Made by a program: the position numbers and the translations under genes. The notes beneath the pieces were generated by a model. That model saw only the letters and a program-made list of their open reading frames with translations, did not search any database and was not told the DNA's origin. DNA of 64,000 nucleotides from positions 31,134-95,133 of the forward strand of contig JAZTXK010000068.1 of NCBI GenBank assembly GCA_045636385.1. Direction: 5' to 3'. This stretch comes from CAG-390 sp045636385. GTDB taxonomy: Bacteria; Bacillota; Clostridia; Oscillospirales; CAG-272. How positions within the stretch are numbered: the first letter of the stretch is position 1; each line of letters starts with the position of its first letter. Shown piece by piece: positions 1-8,597 of the stretch.

Positions 1-1
1 C

Positions 2-832
2 CTTCGTATGGCTTTCTGGGAAGATTACAGCATTATGAAGGAGCTCGGCGGAACGCTCGGCAACGAATTCGGTCTTAAGAATTTCGAGAAGGTTATCAAG
101 TACCGCGGATTTATCGATTGCCTTAAGAACACGATGCTTCTGACCGTCCTCACCGTACCGATCTCGACTATTCTCGCGCTTGTCATCGCGGTATGCCTGA
201 ACGCTATCAAGCCGCTTCAGAGATTCCTGCAGACTATCTTCTTCCTCCCCTACGTTACCAACTCGATCGCGATCGGAATGGTATTCGAGGCTATGTTCAA
301 TATCGTCGGCTTCGGAACCACCGCTCCCTCGTTCGGTATTATCAATAATATCCTCGGCGTCTTCGGCGCGGAGCCGATCAACTGGATCAACGCCGGCTCG
401 GGATATTGGGCAAACATCGCCGTCCTCACGATCTACATCGTCTGGAACGCGCTCCCCTTCAAGATACTCATCCTTCTCGGCGGTCTGCAGAGCGTAAATA
501 AGCAGTATTACGACGCCGCGAAGATCGACTCCACTCCCCGTCTCCGCGTATTCACCAAGATCACCGTTCCGCTTCTTTCCCCTATGATCGCCTACGTCGT
601 TATCACCGGCTTTATCGGCGGCTTTAAGGAGTATTCGAGCATCGTCGGTATTTTTGGCGACGATATGCAGGCTGTCGGCGGAGAATCGCTCAACACTATG
701 GTCGGTTATATCTACGATGCCCTCGGAAATCAGGAAGGCCGTGCATCTGCCGCCGCACTTATTCTTTTTGCTATCATATTCGTTGTTACGATGATAAATA
801 TGTACGTCAGCAAGAAGAAGACCCACTATTAA
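2..832 (+). CDS. Carbohydrate ABC transporter permease, MalF/UgpA-like (5' end outside window)
   Basis: Inner-membrane permease of an ABC importer for a sugar or oligosaccharide. The frame is open to the window edge. The first ATG (position 8) falls after the point where family members have their first membrane segment, so the true start is probably upstream. Visible: about five hydrophobic segments, and the EAA loop region around DAAKIDSTPRLRVFTKITVPLLSP, where the family docks to the ATPase. The last residues are a basic KKK tail. The second permease follows after 12 bases with a GGAGGTG ribosome site, and the binding protein comes third. No ATPase is encoded nearby, so a shared MsmK-type ATPase elsewhere is inferred. 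The substrate cannot be told from the sequence. Confidence 0.9.
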   Translation, partial: LRMAFWEDYSIMKELGGTLGNEFGLKNFEKVIKYRGFIDCLKNTMLLTVLTVPISTILALVIAVCLNAIKPLQRFLQTIFFLPYVTNSIAIGMVFEAMFNIVGFGTTAPSFGIINNILGVFGAEPINWINAGSGYWANIAVLTIYIVWNALPFKILILLGGLQSVNKQYYDAAKIDSTPRLRVFTKITVPLLSPMIAYVVITGFIGGFKEYSSIVGIFGDDMQAVGGESLNTMVGYIYDALGNQEGRASAAALILFAIIFVVTMINMYVSKKKTHY

Positions 833-844
833 TGGAGGTGCGAT

Positions 845-1741
845 ATGGCTGATAAAAAAATTATGACCACTATGCACGAAAAGGATATGCAGAAGGTAAC
901 GGTTGCACAGACCGTCAGCAAGATCGTCGTTCAGTTCCTTCTCTACGCATTCCTCTGCACCATGGCGCTTATCATCGTTTTCCCCTTCTACTGGATGATA
1001 ATCTCGTCGCTCAAGAGCACGGTCGAGTACCGTCTGCCGATCCCCACCCTGTTCCCGAAGGAAATTTTGTGGGGCAACTACCTCGAGGCGTTCACCGCGG
1101 CAAATCTCGGCAAGCTCTTTATGAATACCGTTTACGTCGGTATCGTTTCGACAATCCTCTCGCTCGTCATCACCGTCCTCTCGGCTTTTGCCTTCGCAAG
1201 ACTCGAGTTCAAGGGTAAGAACGCGCTCTTTGCAGGTCTGCTTGCAACGATGATGATCCCCGGCGAGCTTTTCACGATCACAAACTACGTCACCGTAACA
1301 AAGTTCGGATGGCTTGATTCATTCACGGTTCTTATCGTCCCCTTCCTCGTCAGCGTTTTCTATATTTATCTGCTTCGTCAGAACTTCCTTCAGATCCCGA
1401 ATGAGCTCTACCTCGCCGCAAAGGTTGACGGCACGAGCGATCTCAAATATCTCTGGAAGGTTATGATCCCGCTCTCGCTTCCGAACCTCATATCGATCAC
1501 CATTCTCAAAATGATGGGCGCGTGGAACTCCTACGTCTGGCCCCGTCTCGTTACCTCGACCGATGATTACCGACTTATCACAAACGGTCTTCGTGATGCC
1601 TTCACCGATATGTCGGGACAGGCTAACATCCCCGTTCAGATGGCGGCGGTAACTGTCGTTTCGATCCCCCTCTTCCTCGTATTCATCTTCCTTCGTAAGT
1701 ATATTATGAAGGGTGTTTCGAGAAGCGGTATCAAGGGTTAA
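845..1741 (+). CDS. Carbohydrate ABC transporter permease, MalG-like
   Basis: Second permease subunit of the sugar importer, 298 residues, the usual length for the MalG/UgpE family. It has a cytoplasmic N-terminus of about 25 residues, six hydrophobic segments, and the EAA loop near residues 195-215 (LAAKVDGTSDLKYLWKVMIP). The start is supported by GGAGGTG seven bases upstream of the ATG. It lies between the first permease and the binding-protein gene in one apparent operon; the order permease-permease-binding protein is the reverse of many Firmicutes operons. It would pair with the first permease to form the translocation channel. Confidence 0.92.
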   Translation: MADKKIMTTMHEKDMQKVTVAQTVSKIVVQFLLYAFLCTMALIIVFPFYWMIISSLKSTVEYRLPIPTLFPKEILWGNYLEAFTAANLGKLFMNTVYVGIVSTILSLVITVLSAFAFARLEFKGKNALFAGLLATMMIPGELFTITNYVTVTKFGWLDSFTVLIVPFLVSVFYIYLLRQNFLQIPNELYLAAKVDGTSDLKYLWKVMIPLSLPNLISITILKMMGAWNSYVWPRLVTSTDDYRLITNGLRDAFTDMSGQANIPVQMAAVTVVSIPLFLVFIFLRKYIMKGVSRSGIKG

Positions 1742-1794
1742 TAGCAGAATTTCTGCTTAAAAAATAAATTTTACAACCGAAAGGAAATAAGAAA

Positions 1795-3258
1795 ATGAAA
1801 AAGAGAATCATCTCGTTCCTTCTCGTTCTCACTATGCTTATGAGTGCAGTTGCTATGGCAAGCTGTTCGAATAGCGGCGAGGGCGGTAATGAAGGCGGCA
1901 ACAACGGCGGCGAGCAGGGCAGCGCAAAGGTTCCCTACGACGTTCCCGCAGAGGGATACGACGGCAGCGCCGTAACCATCACCTTCTATCACTCTATGGG
2001 CGCAAAGCTTCAGGGAATACTCGACACCTATATTCCCGAGTTTAACAAGCTCTACCCCAACATCACCGTTGAGCACGCATCTCAGGGTGACTACGACGGT
2101 GTTCGCGATCAGATCAAGACCGCGCTCACCGCAGGCAACCAGCCCAACATCGCATACTGCTACCCCGACCACGTTGCTCTTTACAACGTTGCAAAGGCAG
2201 TAGTTCCGCTCGATAGCTTCATCGAGAGCACCATCACCGTTACCGACGCTACCGGTGCTACCTCCACTCTCGGTCTTACCGCAGAGCAGATCGCGGACTT
2301 CATCCCCGGCTACTACGCAGAGGGTACCGCGTTCGACGAGGCGGGTACTATGTATACCCTTCCTATGTCCAAGTCCACCGAGGCTCTCTACTACAACAAG
2401 ACCTTCTTTGAGCAGAACGGCCTCAAGGTTCCCACCACTTGGGAGGAGATGGCTCAGGTCTGCGAGCAGATCAAGAAGATCGATCCCGACTGTGTGCCTC
2501 TCGGCTACGACTCCGAGGCTAACTGGTTCATCACCATGTGCGAGCAGTACGGCTCCGATTACACCTCTCTCAACGAGGACGAGCATTTCCTCTTCGATAA
2601 CGAGACCAACCGTTCCTTCGTTAAGATGTTCCACGATTGGTACGTTAACGGTTGGGTAACCACCGAGGAGATCTACGGCTCCTACACCTCCGGTCTCTTT
2701 ACCGCTACCGAGGGTCAGAAGTGCTATATGGTTATCGGTTCGACCGGCGGCGCAAGCTATCAGCAGCCTCCTCAGGTTGACGGCAAGGCTCTCTTCGAGA
2801 CCGATATGGCAACTCCTCCCCAGGTAAATCCCGCAGCTCCCAAGGTAATCTCTCAGGGTCCCTCCCTCTGCATCTTCAAGGATTCCAATCCTCAGGAGGT
2901 TGTAGCATCCTGGCTCTTCGTTAAGTTCCTCACCACCAACGTAGAATTCCAGGCAGCATTCTCGATGGCATCGGGTTACGCTCCCGTTATCAAGTCTGTT
3001 CAGCAGAATCCCGTATATCAGCAGTGGCTTGATGCTGCAAACGGTATCAACAACCTTACCGCTCTTAGCGTTAAGCTCGCGCTTTCTCAGGCAGACGCAT
3101 ACTTCGTATCCCCCGCGTTCAACGGCTCCTCCGAGGCTCGTGACCAGGTTGGAACTCTTATGCAGGATGCTCTCGTATCCACCGATGCAAATATCGAATC
3201 TGCTATCAAGAAGCTCTTTGAAAAGGCAGTTTCCGAGTGCGAATACGCCGCAGACTGA
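1795..3258 (+). CDS. Extracellular solute-binding protein family 1 (sugar-binding lipoprotein)
   Basis: Binding component of the sugar importer, 487 residues, anchored outside the membrane. The N-terminus is a lipoprotein signal with the lipobox ending in MASC (Cys24), followed by a flexible Gly/Asn-rich linker (about residues 25-42). The rest is a type I/UgpB-like binding fold: VTITFYHSMGAKL, IDTYIPEFNKLYPNITVE, LPMSKSTEALYYNKTFF and a C-terminal helical part. A good AAAGGAAA ribosome site precedes the start. Codon use is very biased, as in strongly expressed genes. It directly follows the two permeases (53 bases), which supports a common transport job. Confidence 0.92.
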   Translation: MKKRIISFLLVLTMLMSAVAMASCSNSGEGGNEGGNNGGEQGSAKVPYDVPAEGYDGSAVTITFYHSMGAKLQGILDTYIPEFNKLYPNITVEHASQGDYDGVRDQIKTALTAGNQPNIAYCYPDHVALYNVAKAVVPLDSFIESTITVTDATGATSTLGLTAEQIADFIPGYYAEGTAFDEAGTMYTLPMSKSTEALYYNKTFFEQNGLKVPTTWEEMAQVCEQIKKIDPDCVPLGYDSEANWFITMCEQYGSDYTSLNEDEHFLFDNETNRSFVKMFHDWYVNGWVTTEEIYGSYTSGLFTATEGQKCYMVIGSTGGASYQQPPQVDGKALFETDMATPPQVNPAAPKVISQGPSLCIFKDSNPQEVVASWLFVKFLTTNVEFQAAFSMASGYAPVIKSVQQNPVYQQWLDAANGINNLTALSVKLALSQADAYFVSPAFNGSSEARDQVGTLMQDALVSTDANIESAIKKLFEKAVSECEYAAD

Positions 3259-3271
3259 TAGTATATAATTA

Positions 3272-4654
3272 ATGAAATTTTTATCAAGAATATTAATCCT
3301 CGCCCTTGCTCTCGCCGCTGTTTTTTCATGCTTTACCGCGTGTGACGGCGGAGAGGCAAGCGACGAAACGACCGTGCCCGCCGAGGGCGAGATCGGCGAA
3401 TTCGTTGATCTTGCTGGAACTCTCAAGTTCGATCCGAGCTCGGGCAGAGTCTACACCGAAGCCACCGTCAAGACCTACGTTGACGGCGACACCACTCATT
3501 TTAACGTGCCCTCGTCGATGATCGACTCGGGCGTTCTCAAGGCGAGATACCTCGGTATCAACACTCCCGAATCGACGGGACAGATCGAGCCTTGGGGCAA
3601 AAAGGCTTCCAATTATACCAAGGAAGCGCTTATGAGCGCAACCTCCATCATCGTTGAGTCGGATACCGATAAGTGGAATCCCGACTCGACGGGCGACAGA
3701 TACCTCGTTTGGGTATGGTACAAGACCGCAGAGATGGCGGATTACCGCTGCCTCAACCTTGAAATCCTCCAGAACGGACTTGCTGTTGCATCAAAATCCT
3801 CAGACACAGCCTATGCGGATATCTGCACGCAGATCCTCTATCAGGCGACCACCCACAAGCTCTACGTTCATTCCAAGGAAAAGGACCCCGATTTCTTCTA
3901 CGGCGCGGCAATTCCGATCACACTCAAGGAGCTCAAGACGAATATCGAGTCCTACCGTGACAAGAGCGTCGGCTTTGAGGGCGTAGTCGTCAGAAATTCG
4001 GGCAACACCGCATACGTTGAGGAATACGACGAGGAGACCGGGCTTTACTTCGGTATTCAGGTCTACTACGGCTTCAATCTCGACTACTTCGGTCAGGAGA
4101 TACTCACCGTCGGCAACAGAATTCTCGTTGTCGGATCGGTTCAGTATTACGAGACCGGCGGAACCTATCAGATTTCGGATATCAAATATAACGCTATGCG
4201 TCCCGACGACGAATCAAATATCAAGCTCATCAGCCAAGGCCACGAGGGCTCGTACGTCGAGGTTGGCGCAAAGGATTTGCTTACCGGAAAGGTAACGCTC
4301 AAGATCACTCAGGTTGAGGGCGAGGAGGAGACCGTAGTGGAGAAGACCTTCGATCAGGGCTTCCTCACGATGCACGGCACGGCTTCACTCACAAATCTCA
4401 CAATCAAGAGCATTTACACCACACAAAACGAGGATAGCTCGAACTTTGGCGCACTTTCGATCACCTGCGTGGCAGAGGACGGCACCGAGTTCGTTATCCG
4501 CACCATCGTTCTCAAGGACAGCGCAGGCAAGACGATCACGGCAGACGCATTCCCCATCGGCAGTAAGATCAATGCCCGCGGCGTGGTAGACGTTTATAAC
4601 GGTACCTACCAGCTTAAGGTGTTCTCGGCAAACGACATCACATTCGTAAATTAA
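3272..4654 (+). CDS. Secreted lipoprotein with staphylococcal nuclease-like (SNase) domain and OB-fold tail
   Basis: Probable extracellular nuclease, 460 residues. The lipobox is FTAC (Cys24), followed by an acidic linker. Residues about 60-200 match the SNase (thermonuclease) family: VDGDT (Asp73), ARYLGI (Arg92), INTPE (Glu100) and GDRYLVW (Arg143) line up with the catalytic Asp/Arg/Glu/Arg set. The Ca-binding Asp that usually sits in DTPE is Asn97 here, a variation seen in part of the family. Residues about 228-310 look like an OB fold (GFEGVVVRNSGNTAYVEE then VGNRILVVGSV), as in YhcR-type nucleases, and a beta-rich domain of unknown role follows. It lies 13 bases behind the sugar-binding protein gene and probably shares its transcript. 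Confidence 0.8.
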   Translation: MKFLSRILILALALAAVFSCFTACDGGEASDETTVPAEGEIGEFVDLAGTLKFDPSSGRVYTEATVKTYVDGDTTHFNVPSSMIDSGVLKARYLGINTPESTGQIEPWGKKASNYTKEALMSATSIIVESDTDKWNPDSTGDRYLVWVWYKTAEMADYRCLNLEILQNGLAVASKSSDTAYADICTQILYQATTHKLYVHSKEKDPDFFYGAAIPITLKELKTNIESYRDKSVGFEGVVVRNSGNTAYVEEYDEETGLYFGIQVYYGFNLDYFGQEILTVGNRILVVGSVQYYETGGTYQISDIKYNAMRPDDESNIKLISQGHEGSYVEVGAKDLLTGKVTLKITQVEGEEETVVEKTFDQGFLTMHGTASLTNLTIKSIYTTQNEDSSNFGALSITCVAEDGTEFVIRTIVLKDSAGKTITADAFPIGSKINARGVVDVYNGTYQLKVFSANDITFVN

Positions 4655-4675
4655 AAAACATATAAAGGAGTTATC

Positions 4676-6718
4676 ATGAAAAAGTTTTTAGCAATTCTTC
4701 TCATGCTCTCCATGCTTCTTACTGCTTTTGTAGCTTGTAAGGGCGGAGAGGGCGACGAGACCACGCTTGCTACTGAGGAAACTCAGGCTCCCGCAGGCGT
4801 ATCCATTGACGATGCAGTAGAGTATCTTACCTCTATGTATAAGTCCGACGAGGGCAAGAAGACCCCCGCTGACTATCAGATCATCGCTCAGATCCCGATC
4901 GACGGCATCAAGTTCGAGGTAACCTGGACCGTTGACCTTGAGACCATCACTCTCACTCTTGAGAACGGTCTTTACACCGTAGACCTCCCCTCCAAGAACG
5001 AGGCAGAGGTTACCTACACCCTCACCGCAACCGTTAAGGATGAATCCGGCAACACTGTTGAGAAGTCCTTCACCCGCGTTCTTCCCGTTTACGACAACTC
5101 CGCAGCAGTTACCGAGCCCAAGGAAGGCGAGGCATACAAGCTCTTCATCGTTCAGGCTAACCTCGGTCAGACCCTTTTCCTCACCGGCGAGACCCAGAAC
5201 AATGAGAACAAGTTCATTATGACCACCGAGACCCCCGCAGACGGTCTTGAGTTCATGATCGAAAAGGCAACCGGCGGCGTTAAGATCTACACCACTATAG
5301 GTGGCGTTAAGACCTACGTTTACGCTCACACCACCACCGCAGAGGACGGCAAGGTAAGCAAGTACGTTGGTTACAGCACCGAAAACTCCAGCATCTTCAC
5401 CTACCACGCAGACGTTAACGCTTGGTTCACCAAGTGCGACAATATCGAATACGTATTCGGTACTTACAGCTCCTACGCAACCGCTTGTATCTCCGAGTCC
5501 ACCTACATCAATGCCGAGAACACCGGTGTTTCGCAGTTCGTCGTTGCATTTATGTCGAAGGAAGCTGCAGATGCATTCGTTCCCTCCGAGACTCCCAAGG
5601 ATCCCACCGAGCTTACCTCGATCAAGGACATCCTTGCTATCGGCGAGAAGCTTGAGCACAACGCTAATACCGTTGAGAAGTACCTCGTTACCGGTACTGT
5701 AACCGAGATCAAGAACGAGACCTACGGTAACCTCTACATCACCGACGCAGAGGGCAACACTCTCTACATCTACGGTCTCTACGACAAGGACGGCACCACC
5801 CGTTACGATGCTATGGCAAACAAGCCCGCTGTCGGCGACACCATCACCGTAATCAGTATCATCTCGAACTACAACGGTCCTCAGCTCAAGAACGCGGTTA
5901 TCAAGTCCCACGTTAAGGCTCCCACCACCGCTGACGGCTCCACCCCCATCGCGGACATTATCGCTATCGGTAACGGTCTTGCACACAACACCGCAACCAC
6001 CGAGCAGTACACCGTTAAGGGTACTGTAACCGAGGTTAAGAACACCACCTACGGTAACTTCTACATCGTTGACGAAGCCGGCAACAGCCTCTACGTTTAC
6101 GGCCTCTACGATGAGGCGGGTGCTCGTTACGATGCACTTGCAAACAAGCCCGAGGTCGGCGACTTCGTAGTTCTTTATTCCATCGTATCCAACTACAACG
6201 GTCCTCAGCTCAAGAACGCTGTTCTCAAGGAGCTCACCAAGGGTCAGGGCGCTCCCGAGACCACCGAGCCCGCTCCTGCGGTAACTCTCGAGGCTATCAA
6301 GCCCATTCTCGGTAACGCATACGGCTTTGCATTCGTTCAGAAGAACGCAGGCAACAAGGTCCTCTACATCACCGGCGTGCTGGACGGCTACTATATGGCT
6401 ACCACTACCGATGCGACCGCGGCTGCAAACGTTTTCGTTGAGGAGACCGCGGGCGGATACCACCTCTACTGCGTAGTCGGCGGTGTAAAGTTCTATATCA
6501 ATATGGTAAAGAGCGGCACCTACGTAAACGCAAAGTTTGAGGAGACCGCATCCACCCTTTACACCTATGACGAGACTCTCAAGACCGTCAAGGCTGACGT
6601 TGAGGGCACCGCATACATCTTCGGCACCAAGGCAGACGGCACTTATGAGACCATCGGTCCCATGAAGGCTGATTCCGGCTGCTTCTACGCTCAGTTCGTA
6701 GCTCCCGACAAGAAGTAA
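4676..6718 (+). CDS. Secreted lipoprotein with duplicated OB-like modules, A-B-B-A layout
   Basis: 680-residue exported protein of unknown function. The signal peptide ends in a lipobox near FVAC (Cys21). A small Ig-like region (about residues 40-145) is followed by module A (about 150-300, starting GEAYKLFIVQANLG), two near-identical B modules (about 313-417 and 419-522) and module A' (about 540-680, starting GNAYGFAFVQKNAG). Each B repeat carries VTGTVTE, TYGNLYI and NYNGPQLKNAV and reads like an OB fold, related in style to the tail of the nuclease-like gene just upstream. No catalytic motif is visible; a binding role for nucleic acid or carbohydrate is inference. Codon use is strongly biased, and a strong terminator follows. 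Confidence 0.7.
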   Translation: MKKFLAILLMLSMLLTAFVACKGGEGDETTLATEETQAPAGVSIDDAVEYLTSMYKSDEGKKTPADYQIIAQIPIDGIKFEVTWTVDLETITLTLENGLYTVDLPSKNEAEVTYTLTATVKDESGNTVEKSFTRVLPVYDNSAAVTEPKEGEAYKLFIVQANLGQTLFLTGETQNNENKFIMTTETPADGLEFMIEKATGGVKIYTTIGGVKTYVYAHTTTAEDGKVSKYVGYSTENSSIFTYHADVNAWFTKCDNIEYVFGTYSSYATACISESTYINAENTGVSQFVVAFMSKEAADAFVPSETPKDPTELTSIKDILAIGEKLEHNANTVEKYLVTGTVTEIKNETYGNLYITDAEGNTLYIYGLYDKDGTTRYDAMANKPAVGDTITVISIISNYNGPQLKNAVIKSHVKAPTTADGSTPIADIIAIGNGLAHNTATTEQYTVKGTVTEVKNTTYGNFYIVDEAGNSLYVYGLYDEAGARYDALANKPEVGDFVVLYSIVSNYNGPQLKNAVLKELTKGQGAPETTEPAPAVTLEAIKPILGNAYGFAFVQKNAGNKVLYITGVLDGYYMATTTDATAAANVFVEETAGGYHLYCVVGGVKFYINMVKSGTYVNAKFEETASTLYTYDETLKTVKADVEGTAYIFGTKADGTYETIGPMKADSGCFYAQFVAPDKK

Positions 6719-6732
6719 TTTCTATATTTATA

Positions 6733-6764
6733 GCGGCTCCGATATTTCGGAGCCGCATTTTTAT
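6733..6764 (+). terminator. Rho-independent terminator of the transporter/lipoprotein operon
   Basis: A 10-bp perfect GC-rich stem (GCGGCTCCGA with TCGGAGCCGC, four-base loop) followed by ATTTTTAT. It lies 14 bases after the stop codon of the OB-module lipoprotein. Confidence 0.85.
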
Positions 6765-6765
6765 A

Positions 6766-6794
6766 TTGACAAAACCGCGAAACTGTGCTATACT
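6766..6794 (+). promoter_or_regulatory. Sigma-A promoter for the SGNH hydrolase gene
   Basis: TTGACA, 17 bases, TATACT, directly behind the preceding terminator and 27 bases before the start codon at 6822. Confidence 0.8.
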
Positions 6795-6821
6795 TTATAA
6801 AAAACAAAAGGAAGAATTCCT

Positions 6822-7439
6822 ATGAAAACCGAAAATATAACAATAAACTGCCTCGGCGCGTCGAACACTCGTATTCTGATCGACAACGAGGGCATAAAGA
6901 CCAAGGAAATCAACTATCCCGTCCTGCTCGGACTTCGCTTGCGCTGTACTACACGCAATTACGGCGTAAGCGGCACGAATATCGCAAAGCAGGAGGGCAG
7001 AGAGGACAGCTACTTTGAGCGCGCACCGATGATGGAGCACGGCGCGGATATCATCATCGTCCAAGGCGGCGGCAACGACTGTAACCATTGCATTCCCCTC
7101 GGCGAGATTGATTCTACCGATCCTTATACCTATTGCGGCGCGCTTCGTTCGATTATCAGAATGATAAAGAGCGATTATCCCGAGTCGAAGCTCATCGTTT
7201 CTGATTCGATGCGTAAGAAGAAGGAGCCGCAGAAGCGCACGGATGATTTGAAGCATCTTGACTTCCATCTGGCTTTCGTTGAGGTCTGCCGAAGCGAGGG
7301 CATCGAGCCGCTGAATTTCCACGACGACCCCGAGCTTGATCCCTTCAACCCCGAGAGCATGCCCGACGGCACGCACATGTCGGAAAAGGCGTGCAACCAC
7401 ATGGCGGACGTGTTTGCGGATTATATCCGAAATCTGTAA
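6822..7439 (+). CDS. SGNH/GDSL-type hydrolase, cytoplasmic
   Basis: 205-residue hydrolase of the SGNH superfamily, probably an esterase. Visible blocks: the nucleophile block CLGASNTR (Ser14 expected), the GGGNDC block (Asn of the oxyanion hole) and DGTHMSEKA near the C-terminus (Asp/His pair). There is no signal peptide or membrane segment, so it acts in the cytoplasm, unlike the exported SGNH proteins elsewhere in the window. It has its own promoter; the start is supported by AAGGAAG eight bases upstream. Its substrate is unknown. Confidence 0.75.
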   Translation: MKTENITINCLGASNTRILIDNEGIKTKEINYPVLLGLRLRCTTRNYGVSGTNIAKQEGREDSYFERAPMMEHGADIIIVQGGGNDCNHCIPLGEIDSTDPYTYCGALRSIIRMIKSDYPESKLIVSDSMRKKKEPQKRTDDLKHLDFHLAFVEVCRSEGIEPLNFHDDPELDPFNPESMPDGTHMSEKACNHMADVFADYIRNL

Positions 7440-7450
7440 AACACAAAAGA

Positions 7451-7615
7451 CGGAAAGTTTTCGTCCACCTTTTTCAAAAGGTGGCGCCGTCAAGGGCGCG
7501 TAGCCCTTGACGCCCTCCACAGAGGGCGGAATTCTCCCCTGTGCTTCAAACAGACGGCGCCCCGCCGGCTGTTTGGAATTAGTAAAAGCTCCCCGATGGG
7601 GAGCTTTTACTAATT
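7451..7615 (-). repeat. Family II multi-hairpin intergenic element, copy a
   Basis: Fills the gap between two convergent genes. Read on the minus strand it has: a long stem (AATTAGTAAAAGCTCCCC arm, 7577-7615), a GGCGGGGCGCC module, TTTGAAGCAC, a CCCTC...GAGGG hairpin, an AAGGGC...GCCCTT hairpin, and CCACCTTTT / AAAAGGTGG (7465-7484), ending in ACGAAAACTTTCC. The same module order recurs at 8.2, 61.4 and 61.6 kb with different arm sequences. The first stem abuts the stop codon of the minus-strand gene. Confidence 0.7.
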
Positions 7616-8139
7616 TACTTCTTAAATTTCCGCACTGTAATCACAATAAGTCTAACCGCCCCGCACACAGCGAAAATATACATAAATATTCCGAGGCACA
7701 AAAAGCCGATATTGGCATAATTGAGATCATCTTGAACCTCATCAAAATCAAGAATGCTCTCACCGTTAACTTCAAGCGATAGGATGGTATCAGAGTTCGG
7801 ATGAATCAGCATATTCAGCTTCGTTCCCTTTTCAAGAGTGTCAAGATAATCGAGGATATCATAGGTAACGCAATGCGCGTCGATACTGTATATTTCACCA
7901 TTGGAACAATGGATGCTTACTGCATGCGAATCGGGGCGGATAAGTCTTTGAGTGTGGTATGAGTATTCTGTTTGAACGCATATCGCTGAATCGCGGTTGA
8001 TAGGTGCCTTCAAATATTGCTGTCCGAAGGTGAACACAGAGCCGAGTATTACTCCAACAATGAGGAATAAAATCGCCTGTTCAAGTGTCATTTTCTTTCT
8101 GAATAGTTTTTTGAATAATTTATTTCGCTTCATTTTCAT
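7615..8139 (-). CDS. Hypothetical membrane protein with two transmembrane segments
   Basis: 174 residues, not recognised. It has a strongly basic N-terminus (MKMKRNKLFKKLFRKK), a membrane segment at about 18-36, an extracytoplasmic loop of about 105 residues with scattered Cys (CVQTE, HCSNG, HCVTY), and a second membrane segment at about 145-167 followed by a basic tail. The loop has the alternating beta pattern of a small DUF3592-like domain, but the match is weak. AT-rich codon use differs from its highly biased neighbours. It is monocistronic, with a weak ribosome site and a plausible promoter upstream. Confidence 0.6.
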   Translation of the reverse strand: MKMKRNKLFKKLFRKKMTLEQAILFLIVGVILGSVFTFGQQYLKAPINRDSAICVQTEYSYHTQRLIRPDSHAVSIHCSNGEIYSIDAHCVTYDILDYLDTLEKGTKLNMLIHPNSDTILSLEVNGESILDFDEVQDDLNYANIGFLCLGIFMYIFAVCGAVRLIVITVRKFKK

Positions 8140-8154
8140 TACCGTTTTTATTTT

Positions 8155-8182
8155 ATTATAACATAAAAACTTGTTTTTTCAA
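8155..8182 (-). promoter_or_regulatory. Probable promoter for the two-TM membrane protein
   Basis: On the minus strand TTGAAA, 16 bases, TATAAT, about 20 bases before the start codon at 8139. Confidence 0.55.
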
Positions 8183-8203
8183 GATGATTTTTTGTGCGGT
8201 GTT

Positions 8204-8405
8204 GCGCGCTCTGCGGAGCGCGCGGGGTGAAGGAGCGAAATCCTCCCGCTTGCGGGAGGATTTCGCTCCTTCCAAACGGTCGGCGGGGCGCCGCCCGCTT
8301 GAAGCACGGAGGGAGTTTCGCGCTCTGCGGAGCGCGACTTAAGGCTCTGCCTTAAGAATTCGCAACCTTTTAAAAAAGGTTGACCAAAACTTCCCGCTGC
8401 TGTTG
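8204..8405 (+). repeat. Family II multi-hairpin intergenic element, copy b
   Basis: Starts with a small GCGCGCTC/GAGCGCGC hairpin (8204-8223), then a 21-bp perfect stem with a two-base loop (8229-8272), the GGCGGGGCGCC module, TTGAAGCAC, GCGCTC-TGC-GAGCGC, CTTAAGGC-TCT-GCCTTAAG and CAACCTTTT/AAAAGGTTG (8363-8382), ending CAAAACTTCCCGCTGCTGTTG. The end sequence is shared with the copy that ends at 61744. Confidence 0.7.
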
Positions 8406-8417
8406 ACTTTTGTTAAA

Positions 8418-8552
8418 ATGAAAATTTTCGAGCGCAGCGAGAAAGTATTTGCCTACGGCAAATTTCGACTTTGTCTCGGCGGCTAAACACCGCCGTTTTC
8501 CTTCGGAAAAACGCCAAAGCCGTTTTCACACCTCTGCCCTCTAACCTCTGCC
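8418..8552. repeat. Further hairpin-rich filler with a heptad array
   Basis: Between the family II element and the tyrS terminator. It holds short hairpins (ATTTGCC/GGCAAAT, GGCGG/CCGCC, CGTTTTCC/GGAAAAACG) and, at about 8528-8552, a short array with 7-base period (CTCTGCC, CTCTAAC, CTCTGCC). No coding signal is seen. Confidence 0.5.
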
Positions 8553-8554
8553 CT

Positions 8555-8592
8555 CAAAAAACACGGCAATCATCAAGACTGCCGTGTTTTAT
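8555..8592 (-). terminator. Terminator of tyrS
   Basis: On the minus strand AAACACGGCAGTC, loop, GATTGCCGTGTTT and a T-run, starting a few bases after the tyrS stop codon. Confidence 0.8.
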
Positions 8593-8597
8593 CTTAT

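Noticed and set aside
1771..3426. 551-codon minus-strand frame opposite the sugar-binding protein
   Set aside because: Mirror frame of a highly biased real gene; low-complexity Val/Gly/Leu translation without motifs.
4688..6463. 591-codon minus-strand frame opposite the OB-module lipoprotein
   Set aside because: Same effect of codon bias; the internal repeats only reflect the repeats of the real gene.
8204..8590. tRNA, riboswitch or CRISPR in the hairpin-rich gap
   Set aside because: No TPsiC-like string, no known aptamer core and no regular repeat-spacer pattern; the stems belong to the repeat families.
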